From assembly GCA_050010635.1 (NCBI GenBank), contig JBEKKR010000003.1, positions 1 through 64,000 on the forward strand: a stretch of 64,000 nucleotides of DNA. The letters run 5' to 3'. The notes beneath the pieces were generated by a model that was not told the origin of the DNA, did not search any database, and worked only from the letters and a program-made list of their open reading frames with translations. The translations under genes were made by a program, and so were the position numbers. Source of the DNA: Fen-1039 sp050010635. Its GTDB lineage: Bacteria; Chloroflexota; Limnocylindria; Limnocylindrales; CSP1-4. This document shows, piece after piece, positions 33,859 to 42,031 of the stretch; the first letter of the stretch is position 1; each line of letters starts with the position of its first letter.

Positions 33859-35061
33859 TCACTCCGACTGCACTGCCGCTGCACGCGACCTTGACGGCTG
33901 CGCGCTCGCTCGAAGGTCGGGCAGGCGCGTGGCGAACGTGCCGGAGCGCAATGCGGAGCGGATTTCGGCCATGAAGTCTAGGGTGAAGGTCAGGTTGTGA
34001 CAAGTCGCGAGGCGGTACGCGAGCAGCTCTTCGGCCCGGAAGAGATGGGCCAGGTACGCCCGCGAGAAGTGGCGACAGAGGGTGCATCGGCAGCCTGCCT
34101 GGACCGGCCGCGGATCGTCGGCGAACCTGGCGTTGCGCATGTTGAGGCGGCCGCCGGGGACCCACAGCTGGCCGTTCCGGGCGACCCGGGCCGGCAGCAC
34201 GCAGTCGAACACGTCGATACCGCGGTGGACGGCTTCGAGGAGGTCCAGCGGCGAGCCCAGGCCCATCAGGTACCTGGGGCGCGAATCCACGGCGGCCTCC
34301 AGCAGCCCGACGACAAGCTCCAGCGTGACCTCGCGTTCGGTGGGCGTCTCGTCGCCGGCGAGCCCGCCGATGCAGATGCCATCAAACGGCAGCCCGGCGA
34401 CGGCCTTAGTGGATTCCGTGCGGAGGGCAGGGTCCAAACCGCCCTGGATGATCCCGAAGATCGCCTGGTCCGGACGTGAATGGGCGGCCAGCGAGCGCTG
34501 TGCCCAGCGGTTGGATCGCCCGGTGGCCTCGGCGACGTCCTTCAGTCCCGTGGAGGCCGGTGTGACCGGCTGGTCGAAGGCTACGGCGATGTCGGCGCCC
34601 AGTGCCTCCTGAACGGCGATCGAGTGCTCCGGCGTGAAGCGGTGGTATGAGCCGTCCAGATGGCTCTGGAACGTGACGCCGCCTTCGTCGATCTTGAGCA
34701 ACTCGCCGAGCGAGACGACCTGGAACCCGCCCGAGTCCGTGAGGATCGGGCCGTCCCAAGCCATGAACTTGTGCAGGCCGCCGAGAGCGGCGATCCGCTC
34801 GTGGCCGGGCCGCAGGTAGAGGTGGTACGTGTTCGAGAGGATGATCGTGGCCCCGACCGCGCGCAGGTCGTCCGGATCGAGGGCCTTGACCGTCGCGTTC
34901 GTGCCGACGGGCATGAACTGCGGCGTCTCCACCACGCCGTGCGGCAGCGTCAGCCGGCCGAGACGGGCATGCGTCGAGCCGTCCGCGGGCGGCGGCACCA
35001 CGACCTCGAATTGGGCCGGGGAGACGCGATCCGGGATGGGACGCTGGGGGGCGGTCGACAT
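33859..35061 (-). CDS. tgt: queuine/preQ1 tRNA-ribosyltransferase
   Basis: 400 aa. Exchanges G34 for preQ1 in GUN-anticodon tRNAs. It has TPQFMPVGTNATVKAL, NTYHLYLRPG, the catalytic Asp in TDSGGFQVVSL, the nucleophile Asp in GIDVFDCVLPARVARNG, and the zinc site CRCTLCRHFSRAYLAHL. The start ATG shares one base with the ruvB stop (TGATG), so translation follows ruvB. No other queuosine genes are in the window. Confidence 0.95.
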   Translation of the reverse strand: MSTAPQRPIPDRVSPAQFEVVVPPPADGSTHARLGRLTLPHGVVETPQFMPVGTNATVKALDPDDLRAVGATIILSNTYHLYLRPGHERIAALGGLHKFMAWDGPILTDSGGFQVVSLGELLKIDEGGVTFQSHLDGSYHRFTPEHSIAVQEALGADIAVAFDQPVTPASTGLKDVAEATGRSNRWAQRSLAAHSRPDQAIFGIIQGGLDPALRTESTKAVAGLPFDGICIGGLAGDETPTEREVTLELVVGLLEAAVDSRPRYLMGLGSPLDLLEAVHRGIDVFDCVLPARVARNGQLWVPGGRLNMRNARFADDPRPVQAGCRCTLCRHFSRAYLAHLFRAEELLAYRLATCHNLTFTLDFMAEIRSALRSGTFATRLPDLRASAQPSRSRAAAVQSE

Positions 35062-36182
35062 CAGCTCGCGGGTGTGTCCGAGCCGGTCGCCGGGTCGTCC
35101 GTGACAATCGAGCCGTCCCAGAGGGCCGGCTGCTCAACGTCGCCCCGTCGCGGCGGCGGGATCTCGAAACCGAGGCGAGCCAGGTGCTGGCGGGCGCCGT
35201 CCGTGGCGATCCGTCCCTGCGGCGTGCGGTCCAGGAAGCCGAGCCGGAGCAGGAACGGCTCGTAGACGTCCTCGACCGTCTCGGGCTCCTCCGCGAGGAC
35301 CGCGGCGAGCGCCTGAACCCCTACCGGCCCGCTGCCGAACTTCTGGATGATCGCGGCCAGGAGCTTGCGGTCCGTCCCGTCCAGCCCGGCGTCGTCTATC
35401 TCGAGCGCGGCCAGGGCCTTGTCCGCCGTCGCCGCGTCCACCCGGCCGTCGCCGTGGATCTGGGCGTAATCCCGTACGCGTCGAAGAAGGCGGTTCACGA
35501 CACGCGGCGTGCCGCGGCCGCGCCGGGCGATGGCCGTGGCTCCGTCCGGGCTCAGCTCCACGCCGAGCAGTCGAGCGGAGCGGACCACGATCGCGGTGAG
35601 ATCCGCCACGTCGTAGAAATCCAGCCGGTACGTGGCGCCGAAGCGGTCCCGCAGCGGGCTGCTGATGCGGCCGGCGCGCGTCGTTGCGCCGACGATCGTG
35701 AACGGCTTGAGGCTGAGACGCAGGCTCCGCGCCGACGGCCCCTTCCCGATCATCACGTCCAGCGCGAAGTCCTCCATCGCGGGATAGAGGATCTCCTCCA
35801 CCGCGCGGTTCAGGCGGTGGATCTCGTCGATGAAGAGGACGTCGCGCTCGTCCAGCGAGGTCAGGATCGCGGCCAGGTCCCCTGCCCGCTCGATGGCCGG
35901 GCCGCTGGCGTAGCGGATGTTCGTGCCCAGCTCTCGGGCGATGATCGTGGCGAGGGTCGTCTTGCCCAGACCGGGCGGCCCATGCAGCAGGACGTGATCC
36001 GCCGCATCCCCTCTCTGGCGAGCGGCTCCGAGCAAGATCGAAAGGTTCGCCTTGAGCTCGCGCTGGCCGATGTATTCGTCGAGCGTTTTCGGCCGCAGCG
36101 TCCTGTCGACGGCGACTTCGACCTCGTCTTCCACCTCAGGCGTGAGTATTCGCGAGATGTCGGTCGCCGGGCCGTCGCTCAT
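35061..36182 (-). CDS. ruvB: Holliday junction DNA helicase RuvB
   Basis: 373 aa AAA+ motor that drives branch migration with RuvA. It has TLRPKTLDEYIGQRELKANL, Walker A LHGPPGLGKTTLA, Walker B VLFIDEIHRLNR, sensor 1 VGATTRAGRISSPLRDRFG, and a C-terminal winged helix (FLDRTPQGRIATDGARQHL). A leaderless-type promoter carrying a LexA-like palindrome lies directly before it. It is separated from ruvA by a gene on the other strand, so the classic ruvCAB operon is split. Confidence 0.97.
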   Translation of the reverse strand: MSDGPATDISRILTPEVEDEVEVAVDRTLRPKTLDEYIGQRELKANLSILLGAARQRGDAADHVLLHGPPGLGKTTLATIIARELGTNIRYASGPAIERAGDLAAILTSLDERDVLFIDEIHRLNRAVEEILYPAMEDFALDVMIGKGPSARSLRLSLKPFTIVGATTRAGRISSPLRDRFGATYRLDFYDVADLTAIVVRSARLLGVELSPDGATAIARRGRGTPRVVNRLLRRVRDYAQIHGDGRVDAATADKALAALEIDDAGLDGTDRKLLAAIIQKFGSGPVGVQALAAVLAEEPETVEDVYEPFLLRLGFLDRTPQGRIATDGARQHLARLGFEIPPPRRGDVEQPALWDGSIVTDDPATGSDTPAS

Positions 36183-36188
36183 TGCTGG

Positions 36189-36214
36189 ATCATACCAGAC
36201 CGAACGGGTGTTCT
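36189..36214 (-). promoter_or_regulatory. ruvB promoter with SOS-type palindrome
   Basis: CGAACGGGTGTTCT (36201-36214) matches GAAC-N4-GTTC, the LexA box form of Gram-positive bacteria. On the minus strand TATGAT (36194-36189) is a good -10, and the ruvB ATG follows six bases later, so the message would be leaderless. The palindrome sits between -35 and -10, an ideal place for repression. Confidence 0.65.
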
Positions 36215-36292
36215 ACACGCCGCACGCCGCGACGGCGGCCGCTCGGAACCGCTCTGCCGTAGCCGGCGTCCGAGGCCTGGGAGGTGGACGGC

Positions 36293-36937
36293 ATGGCGAG
36301 CGCGATGAGGTGGATCGGACTCCTTCTGATGACGACGGCCGTCGTCACCGGGTGCGCCGCGGCCCACGGGCCATCGGAAACGCCGGGACAAAGCTCCCTT
36401 CCGACGGACTCGCGACTTCCCGCTGCTTCTGCTTACTGCGGTGGTGGCGACCTGTCGGTCGACCGCGGCCCCTACGTCATCGCGGGAATGCAGGTGCCGG
36501 GATACGGCATCCCCGACATGGGAGGGCAGAAGGTTGATGTGGCGCTACGTACCGTTGTCGTCACAGGTACGGTTACCGCTAGAGACGCCGCCTTCTTCGC
36601 GGGGGTCAGAGATATTTACACGCCCTTCTCGGTCGAGGTCGACCAGGTCATCCATGGCGATGCCCGCGTGGGACCGATGCGCGTGGCAGTCGAGGGCGGC
36701 ACGGTTGGCTGCTACACCCTTCGGGTCTACTATGGCGCGCCGCTCATCGAACCCGGCAAGCGTTACATCTTCTTCCTCGGGGAACCTGTTGGGACCGAGT
36801 CCGCCAGAGCGTATTGGGACGCCTGGCTGGTCGACCCCGACAACGTCGTCCAAACCGTGCAGGGTCCGATGCCGCTCACGCAGCTGATCGACAGGATCGA
36901 TCGGCTCGCGGCCGCCGGGAGTTCCGCTACCCCCTGA
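36293..36937 (+). CDS. predicted lipoprotein of unknown function
   Basis: 214 aa from the ATG at 36293, with GGGAGG eight bases upstream; GTG 36284 is a weaker option. The N-terminal MRWIGLLLMTTAVVTGCAAA is a lipoprotein signal with lipobox VTGC. The mature part has a beta-rich domain (YTPFSVEVDQVIHGDARVGP, LIEPGKRYIFFLGEP), the kind seen in small secreted proteins whose domain measures 'binding and export of a bound factor'; no family was recognised. It lies on the plus strand between ruvB and ruvA and its 3' end overlaps the ruvA 3' end by 11 bases. Confidence 0.65.
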   Translation: MASAMRWIGLLLMTTAVVTGCAAAHGPSETPGQSSLPTDSRLPAASAYCGGGDLSVDRGPYVIAGMQVPGYGIPDMGGQKVDVALRTVVVTGTVTARDAAFFAGVRDIYTPFSVEVDQVIHGDARVGPMRVAVEGGTVGCYTLRVYYGAPLIEPGKRYIFFLGEPVGTESARAYWDAWLVDPDNVVQTVQGPMPLTQLIDRIDRLAAAGSSATP

Positions 36938-37523
36938 CGAGCGTCCTCAGCGCTGCCTTGACCCGCTCCTCCAGCCCCGAGCCGACGCTCAGGTCCGTCA
37001 GCGCCTCGCGAGATGCTTGCCGCGCCTCGCCGGCGGAGTAACCCAACGCAAGGAGCGCGGCGACCACTTCCGATTCCCCTGCCGTGCCGCCGGCTCCGGC
37101 GCTCGCACCGGCCGCTATGCCCGCGGCCGCGACCTTCTCCTTCAGCTCCAACACCACGCGGGCCGCGAGCTTCTTGCCGACGCCCGGGACGGCGGTCAGG
37201 AGAGCGAGGTCGTCTGAGAGGATGGCGAGCTGCAGGTCTCCAACAGGCCGCGAGCCGACGATTCCCAGGGCCACCTTAGGGCCGACGCCGGTCACCGTCA
37301 GCAACAACCCGAAGAACCCCAGCTCCTCCGGCGTCCGGAACCCGTACAAAGCCTGGAGATCCTCGCGGACCACGTGGTGGGTGAAGAGCTTGGTCCGCTC
37401 CCCCGCCCCGGCGACGATGAGGACGGACGGAGCCGCAAAGACGCGATACCCGATCCCGCCGACCTCGACGATCATCGAATCGGCGAAGACGGCGCTGACG
37501 ATGCCGTCGAGCGAGGCGATCAC
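36927..37523 (-). CDS. ruvA: Holliday junction DNA helicase subunit RuvA
   Basis: 198 aa. Tetramer that binds the four-way junction and loads RuvB. It has an OB fold (MIASLDGIVSAVFADSMIVE), tandem helix-hairpin-helix motifs (LLTVTGVGPKVALGIVGS and TAVPGVGKKLAARVVLELKE), and the C-terminal domain III that touches RuvB (VVAALLALGYSAGEARQASR). Ten bases after ruvC on the same strand. Confidence 0.95.
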   Translation of the reverse strand: MIASLDGIVSAVFADSMIVEVGGIGYRVFAAPSVLIVAGAGERTKLFTHHVVREDLQALYGFRTPEELGFFGLLLTVTGVGPKVALGIVGSRPVGDLQLAILSDDLALLTAVPGVGKKLAARVVLELKEKVAAAGIAAGASAGAGGTAGESEVVAALLALGYSAGEARQASREALTDLSVGSGLEERVKAALRTLVRG

Positions 37524-37533
37524 GGTCGCGGCG

Positions 37534-38172
37534 CTAAGACGCGGACTTGGACTTGGGCACGTGGGATACGTGCCCGTCGGGCTCGAGACCCAGGCGCTCG
37601 CGGCGAAGAGCTTCGCGAACCGCCTTCTCGTAGGGCGTCATGCCGGTTGGGGCGGGCGTCAGGGCCGACCTGTCGAGGGCGCCGGTGGGAATCCGGCTGA
37701 CGGACCGCTCCCGATTGGCGACGCAGATCGCGATGGCCAAGGCATCGGCCGCGTCGTCCGGGGTGGGGATCTCGGGCAGGCCGAGGATGACCTGGACCAT
37801 TCGCTGGACCTGCTCCTTCGCTGCGGAGCCGTGCCCGGCGGTCGCGACCTTAACCTCGTTCGGGGTGGCTTCGCGGATCTCCAGGTCGTGCTGGGCGGCG
37901 GCGAGCAACACCACGCCGCGGGCCTGGCCGACGGCGAAGGCCGTCTGCACGTTCTTGGTGAAGAAGAGCCGCTCCACGCCGACGAGGACCGGGGCGTGCA
38001 GCTCGATCAGATCGTTGAGGGCCAGGTAGATGGCCTCGAGCCGGTCAGGCAGCGGCAGGTTGGCAGAAGTGGTGATGACGCCGTAGTCGATGGCGCGAAG
38101 GCGAGGACCGGTTCTCTCCACGATGCCGAAGCCCAACATCGCCGTCCCGGGATCGATCCCGAGAATGATCAT
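37534..38172 (-). CDS. ruvC: crossover junction endodeoxyribonuclease RuvC
   Basis: 212 aa. Resolves Holliday junctions. RNase H-fold acidic residues are Asp7 in ILGIDPGTAMLGFG, Glu in VLVGVERLFFTKNVQTA, and the Asp pair in TPDDAADALAIAI. The ~45 C-terminal residues are extra and basic. The start ATG shares one base with the yebC stop (TGATG). Confidence 0.95.
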   Translation of the reverse strand: MIILGIDPGTAMLGFGIVERTGPRLRAIDYGVITTSANLPLPDRLEAIYLALNDLIELHAPVLVGVERLFFTKNVQTAFAVGQARGVVLLAAAQHDLEIREATPNEVKVATAGHGSAAKEQVQRMVQVILGLPEIPTPDDAADALAIAICVANRERSVSRIPTGALDRSALTPAPTGMTPYEKAVREALRRERLGLEPDGHVSHVPKSKSAS

Positions 38173-38915
38173 CAGCCGACCTCGGCCATCAATGCCTCGG
38201 GGATCTCGAAGTTCGCGGTGACACGCTGGACGTCGTCATGGTCTTCGAGGATGTCGATCAGGCGCAACGCCTGGCGCGCCTTCGACACGTCCAGCTCGAT
38301 GGTGTTCTTGGGAGTCATCGACATCTCGGCCGACTCGATCTTGACCCCGGCCGCCTCGAGCGATCGGCGCACCGCCTCCAGGTCGTGAGGCTTGGTGAAG
38401 ACCTCGACCTGCTCACCGGTGGAATCCACGTCGTCGGCGCCGGCGTCGATGGCCAGGAGCTCGAGCTCCTCGGCGTCGCCGCCTGCCTCCAGGACGATCA
38501 CGCCGCGCTGCTCGAACTGCCAGGAGACGCTGCCGGGCGCCGCCAGCTGGCCGCCGGCCTTGGTCAGCACCGATCGGATGTCGGCCGCCGTCCGGTTCTT
38601 GTTGTCCGTGGCCGTCTCGACGAGGATCGCGACGCCGCCGGGGCCGTAGCCCTCGTACGTGATCTCCTCGAACTGCTCACCTTCGCCGCCGCCGGTGGCC
38701 TTCTCGATGGCGCGCTTGATCGTGTCGAGCGGCATGTTGATGGCTCGGGCGCGCTCGATGGCGAGGCGGAGACGGAAGTTGCCGTCCGGGTCGCCCCCGC
38801 CGGCTCTTGCGGCCACGCTAATTTCACGGCCCATCTTGGTGAAGACGGCGCCGCGTTTTACGTCATTGGCGCCCTTCTGGCGCTTGATCTGGGACCACTT
38901 CGAATGTCCTGACAT
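38172..38915 (-). CDS. yebC: YebC/PmpR family DNA-binding transcriptional regulator
   Basis: 247 aa. It has MSGHSKWSQIKRQKGANDVK at the start, then RGAVFTKMGREISVAARAGG and YEGYGPGGVAILVETATDNK. YebC proteins bind DNA, and recent work links them to relief of ribosome stalling at proline runs. First gene of the ruvC-ruvA group, as in many bacteria. A leaderless-type promoter (TATACT seven bases before the ATG) precedes it. Confidence 0.95.
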   Translation of the reverse strand: MSGHSKWSQIKRQKGANDVKRGAVFTKMGREISVAARAGGGDPDGNFRLRLAIERARAINMPLDTIKRAIEKATGGGEGEQFEEITYEGYGPGGVAILVETATDNKNRTAADIRSVLTKAGGQLAAPGSVSWQFEQRGVIVLEAGGDAEELELLAIDAGADDVDSTGEQVEVFTKPHDLEAVRRSLEAAGVKIESAEMSMTPKNTIELDVSKARQALRLIDILEDHDDVQRVTANFEIPEALMAEVG

Positions 38916-38922
38916 CGGGCGG

Positions 38923-38928
38923 AGTATA
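38923..38928 (-). promoter_or_regulatory. -10 element of the yebC-ruvC-ruvA operon
   Basis: TATACT on the minus strand, five of six matches to TATAAT, ends seven bases before the yebC ATG. There is no room for a ribosome site, so the message is probably leaderless, like ruvB and hisA. Confidence 0.5.
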
Positions 38929-39034
38929 GCGCCGCACGGGGCCTTCGAGGCGTCTCCCTGTGACCAAGAGCCTGCCGTGACGCCGCCCGGCGCGGGCGGC
39001 GAAGGGGCGTCGCGGCCTCCTCCTGTGCAGGCGC

Positions 39035-39058
39035 CCGCGGGCTTATCATGGCCCGCGG
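39035..39058. repeat. GC-rich hairpin in the yebC/EF-G divergent region
   Basis: CCGCGGGC (39035-39042) and GCCCGCGG (39051-39058) are perfectly complementary around the eight-base loop ttatcatg. It lies 65 bases before the EF-G-like start. It may regulate that gene or be a chance GC-rich palindrome. Confidence 0.45.
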
Positions 39059-39122
39059 CGGCCGCGCTTCGTCACGCCGCCTTTTCGATGCGATCTGACG
39101 CCACCAGAGGATCGATGAGCAG

Positions 39123-41210
39123 ATGACAACCAAGAGTGTCGACCTCCCCCACCTTCGCAGCGTCGTCTTGGCCGCCCATGCCGGGGCCGGCAAGACGACG
39201 CTGGCGGAGCGGCTTCTCTTCGACGCCGGGGCGATCACGCGGCTCGGCCGCGTCGACGACGGCACGGCCAGCATGGATTACGAACCGGAAGAGCAGAAGC
39301 GCAAGCAGTCGCTGAGCCTCGCCGTCGCCAGCCTCGAGCACGAGGGCACTCGGATCCAGCTCGTCGACACCCCCGGCTACGCCGACTTCTCCGCCGAGGT
39401 CGTGGAAGGCTTCGCGGCGACCGATTCGGCCGTGCTGCTCATGGATGCCTCGGGACACGTCGAGGCTGGCCTGGAGACGGCCGTCGCCCTGGCTCGGGCA
39501 AACGGTCGCTCGGCCCTGTTCTTCCTGAACAAATGCGATCGCGAGAACGCCAACCCCACGGCCGCGCTCGACGCGCTGCGCGCTTCCTTCGGCCAGAAGA
39601 TCGCACCGCTCCACGTGGCGATCGGCGCCGGGGAGTCGTTCAGCGGCTACGTGGACCTGATCCATCGCAAGGCCTACCAGGTCCAGGGCGGCAAGGAAGT
39701 CGAGGTCCCCGTCCCGGCGAACCTGGCCAACGAGGTCGCTTCGCGGCGGGACCAGCTGCTCGAGGCCGCGTCTGAGGCCGACGACGACGTCATGACGAAG
39801 TACCTCGAGGGCGAGGAGATCACGGACGCTGAGCTCGAGACCTGCCTGCACAAGGCCATCCGGTCCGGCATGGTGGCGCCGGTCCTGGTCGGCAGTGCAA
39901 CCAAAGACATCGGCGTCCGGGCCCTCATCAACGCGGTCGTGCACTACCTGCCCTCCTCGGCCGAACTGACCGAGGTCGCCGTCACGGACTCCAAGGGCAA
40001 GGAAGTTAAGCTGCAGGTCTCGGCCGACGGTCCCCTCGTCGCCCGCGTCTTCAAGACGACGGCCGACCCATTCGTCGGAAGGCTGACCTTCTTGCGGATC
40101 CTGAGCGGCACGCTCCAGGGCCAGGCCCAGGCCTGGAACGCGACTCGGAACGAGCCCGAGCGGATCGGCCAGCTGCTGCTCCTTCACGGCAAGGACCAGG
40201 AGACCGTAGGCCAGCTCCACGCCGGCGAGATCGGCGCGGTCGCGAAGCTGACGGTCACGGGGACCGGCGACACACTGGCCTCGTCTCGCGAGCAGGCCTA
40301 TTCCCTGCCCCCGCTCGCCTTCCCGATCCCGACGCTCCAGGTCGCGATCGAGCCGCAGACGAAGGCGGACCTCGACAAGATGGGCTCGGCCCTCCAGCGC
40401 ATGCTCGAGGAGGAGCCCTCGGCTCGAGTCGAGCGCTCCGAGACCGGCGAGCAGGTGCTCCTCACCATGGGCGATGCCCACGTGGCGGTCCTGGGCGAGC
40501 GGCTCAAGCGTAAGTTCGGCGCCGCGATCGTGACCAAGACGCCCAGGGTCGCGTACAAGGAGACGATCCGCGGTAAGACCCAGAGCCACGGCCGTTACAA
40601 GAAGCAGACGGGCGGCCACGGCATGTTCGGCGACGTCTGGATCGAGATCGAGCCGAACCAGGGCGGCGGCGTCGAGTTCGGCGAGCGAGTCGTCGGCGGG
40701 ACCGTGCCGAAGAACTTCTTCCCCGGCGTCGAGAAGGGCATCCGCGAGGCCGCGGCCGAAGGCGCGCTGGCCGGCTATCCGCTCAGCGACTTCAAGGCCA
40801 CGCTCTACGACGGCTCATTCCATGCGGTGGACTCGAACGAGCTCTCGTTCAAGATCGCCGCGTCGATGGCCCTCAAGCAGGGTGTCCTCGAGTGCAAGCC
40901 GGCCCTCATGGAACCGATCATGACAGTCGAGATCCGGATCCCCGAGATCTACATGGGCGACGTCAACCGCGACCTGAACGGCCGCCGCGGGCGGGTCCTG
41001 GGCATGGACACCAACCACGGGATCCAGATCATCACCGCGACGGTGCCGCAGGCGGAACTCTTCAGCTACGCCACGGAGCTGCGCTCCCTCACCGGCGGCC
41101 GCGGGACCTTCACGGCCACGCTTGACCGCTACGAGGACGTGCCGCAGCACATCGCCGAGAAGGTCATCGAGGCCCACCGCAAGGAAGTCGAGGCCGCTCA
41201 CAAGGAATAG
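39123..41210 (+). CDS. EF-G-like translational GTPase paralog
   Basis: 695 aa with the full five-domain elongation factor G layout. The G motifs are altered: G1 reads AHAGAGKTT (18-26) where EF-G has AHIDAGKTT, and the switch I/G2 segment reads RKQSLSLA where EF-G has RGITI. G3 is DTPGYADF and G4 is NKCD. Domain IV-V has GGTVPKNFFPGVEKGIREA and RGRVLGMDTN. These features define the EF-G-like group (FusA2), not the main translocase. Its role, possibly recycling or stress translation, is not established for this group. It stands alone. Confidence 0.88.
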   Translation: MTTKSVDLPHLRSVVLAAHAGAGKTTLAERLLFDAGAITRLGRVDDGTASMDYEPEEQKRKQSLSLAVASLEHEGTRIQLVDTPGYADFSAEVVEGFAATDSAVLLMDASGHVEAGLETAVALARANGRSALFFLNKCDRENANPTAALDALRASFGQKIAPLHVAIGAGESFSGYVDLIHRKAYQVQGGKEVEVPVPANLANEVASRRDQLLEAASEADDDVMTKYLEGEEITDAELETCLHKAIRSGMVAPVLVGSATKDIGVRALINAVVHYLPSSAELTEVAVTDSKGKEVKLQVSADGPLVARVFKTTADPFVGRLTFLRILSGTLQGQAQAWNATRNEPERIGQLLLLHGKDQETVGQLHAGEIGAVAKLTVTGTGDTLASSREQAYSLPPLAFPIPTLQVAIEPQTKADLDKMGSALQRMLEEEPSARVERSETGEQVLLTMGDAHVAVLGERLKRKFGAAIVTKTPRVAYKETIRGKTQSHGRYKKQTGGHGMFGDVWIEIEPNQGGGVEFGERVVGGTVPKNFFPGVEKGIREAAAEGALAGYPLSDFKATLYDGSFHAVDSNELSFKIAASMALKQGVLECKPALMEPIMTVEIRIPEIYMGDVNRDLNGRRGRVLGMDTNHGIQIITATVPQAELFSYATELRSLTGGRGTFTATLDRYEDVPQHIAEKVIEAHRKEVEAAHKE

Positions 41211-41290
41211 GCAGCGGGCCCCGGAGCCGACGCCTCCATCGGAGTCATCGGTATGGGGCCCGCCGGCTTGACACCGGCCGCCTCGTTCGG

Positions 41291-41340
41291 TCGACTCGTG
41301 AGATCGCCGTGCTAGGATAAAACCGACCGACCGGTCGGTT
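41291..41340 (+). promoter_or_regulatory. tetR-men promoter with TetR-type operator
   Basis: TCGACT (41291-41296), 16 bases, TAGGAT (41313-41318), then the perfect palindrome ACCGACCGGTCGGT at 41326-41339, within a run of ACCG repeats. This is a textbook TetR-family operator. It lies 20 bases before the tetR start, so the regulator probably represses itself and the menaquinone genes coupled behind it. Confidence 0.75.
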
Positions 41341-41359
41341 TGTTGCTAGGAGTGCGGCC

Positions 41360-42031
41360 GTGAGTCCCAGGCGCGTTTCCGTCGAGCCCACGGAGAAGAG
41401 CCGGGCCCGCCGGGACCAGATCCTCGACGCGGCCTTCAGCACCTTCGCCCATCGTGGCTTTCGCGACGCGTCGATGGACGACATCGCCGCGGCCGCGAAT
41501 ACCTCCAAGGGCGGCGTCTACTTCCACTTCCCGACGAAGGAGACGATCTTCCGCGAGCTGATGCGGACGACCGCCGACCGTCTGGCCGGCAAGGTCGAGC
41601 GCGCGGTCGCGGCCGAGACGGACCCGATCGCCCGGGCCGAGGCGGGCATCCGGACCGTGCTCCTTGCGTTCGCGGGCCATCGAACGACCGCCCGGCTGCT
41701 GCTGATCGACGCGGTCGGAGCCGGACGCGCGTTCCAGACCGAGACCGCCGCCATGCATGCCCGATTCGCGGCGATGATCCGCGGCTACCTGGAGGAGGCG
41801 CAGGCCGCCGGCGTCATCCGCGAGCTCGACGCCGAGACGACGGCCCGGGCCTGGTTCGGTGCGCTCAACGAGATCGTCTCTCGGTGGCTGCTCGAGGAGA
41901 GGCCTGGTCGTCTCGAGGATTCGTATCCGGTCCTGCGGGCCGTTCTGCTGCGCAGCGTCGGCGTGTCCGAAGAGCGGATAGCCGCCGGCGATCCCGCGTG
42001 GCACGGCGCCGGCGAGGTCCGGTCGCGGTGA
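41360..42031 (+). CDS. TetR-family transcriptional regulator heading the men operon
   Basis: 223 aa, GTG start. The N-terminal HTH is AFSTFAHRGFRDASMDDIAA and AANTSKGGVYFHFPTKETIF; the C-terminal ~150 residues are the ligand-binding helices (TetR C-terminal type with FRELMRTTADRLAGKVERAV). A perfect palindrome lies in its promoter. Its stop overlaps the menF GTG by four bases (GTGA), so regulator and biosynthesis genes are translated together. The ligand may be a quinone or chorismate-derived compound; this is inference from context. Confidence 0.9.
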   Translation: MSPRRVSVEPTEKSRARRDQILDAAFSTFAHRGFRDASMDDIAAAANTSKGGVYFHFPTKETIFRELMRTTADRLAGKVERAVAAETDPIARAEAGIRTVLLAFAGHRTTARLLLIDAVGAGRAFQTETAAMHARFAAMIRGYLEEAQAAGVIRELDAETTARAWFGALNEIVSRWLLEERPGRLEDSYPVLRAVLLRSVGVSEERIAAGDPAWHGAGEVRSR

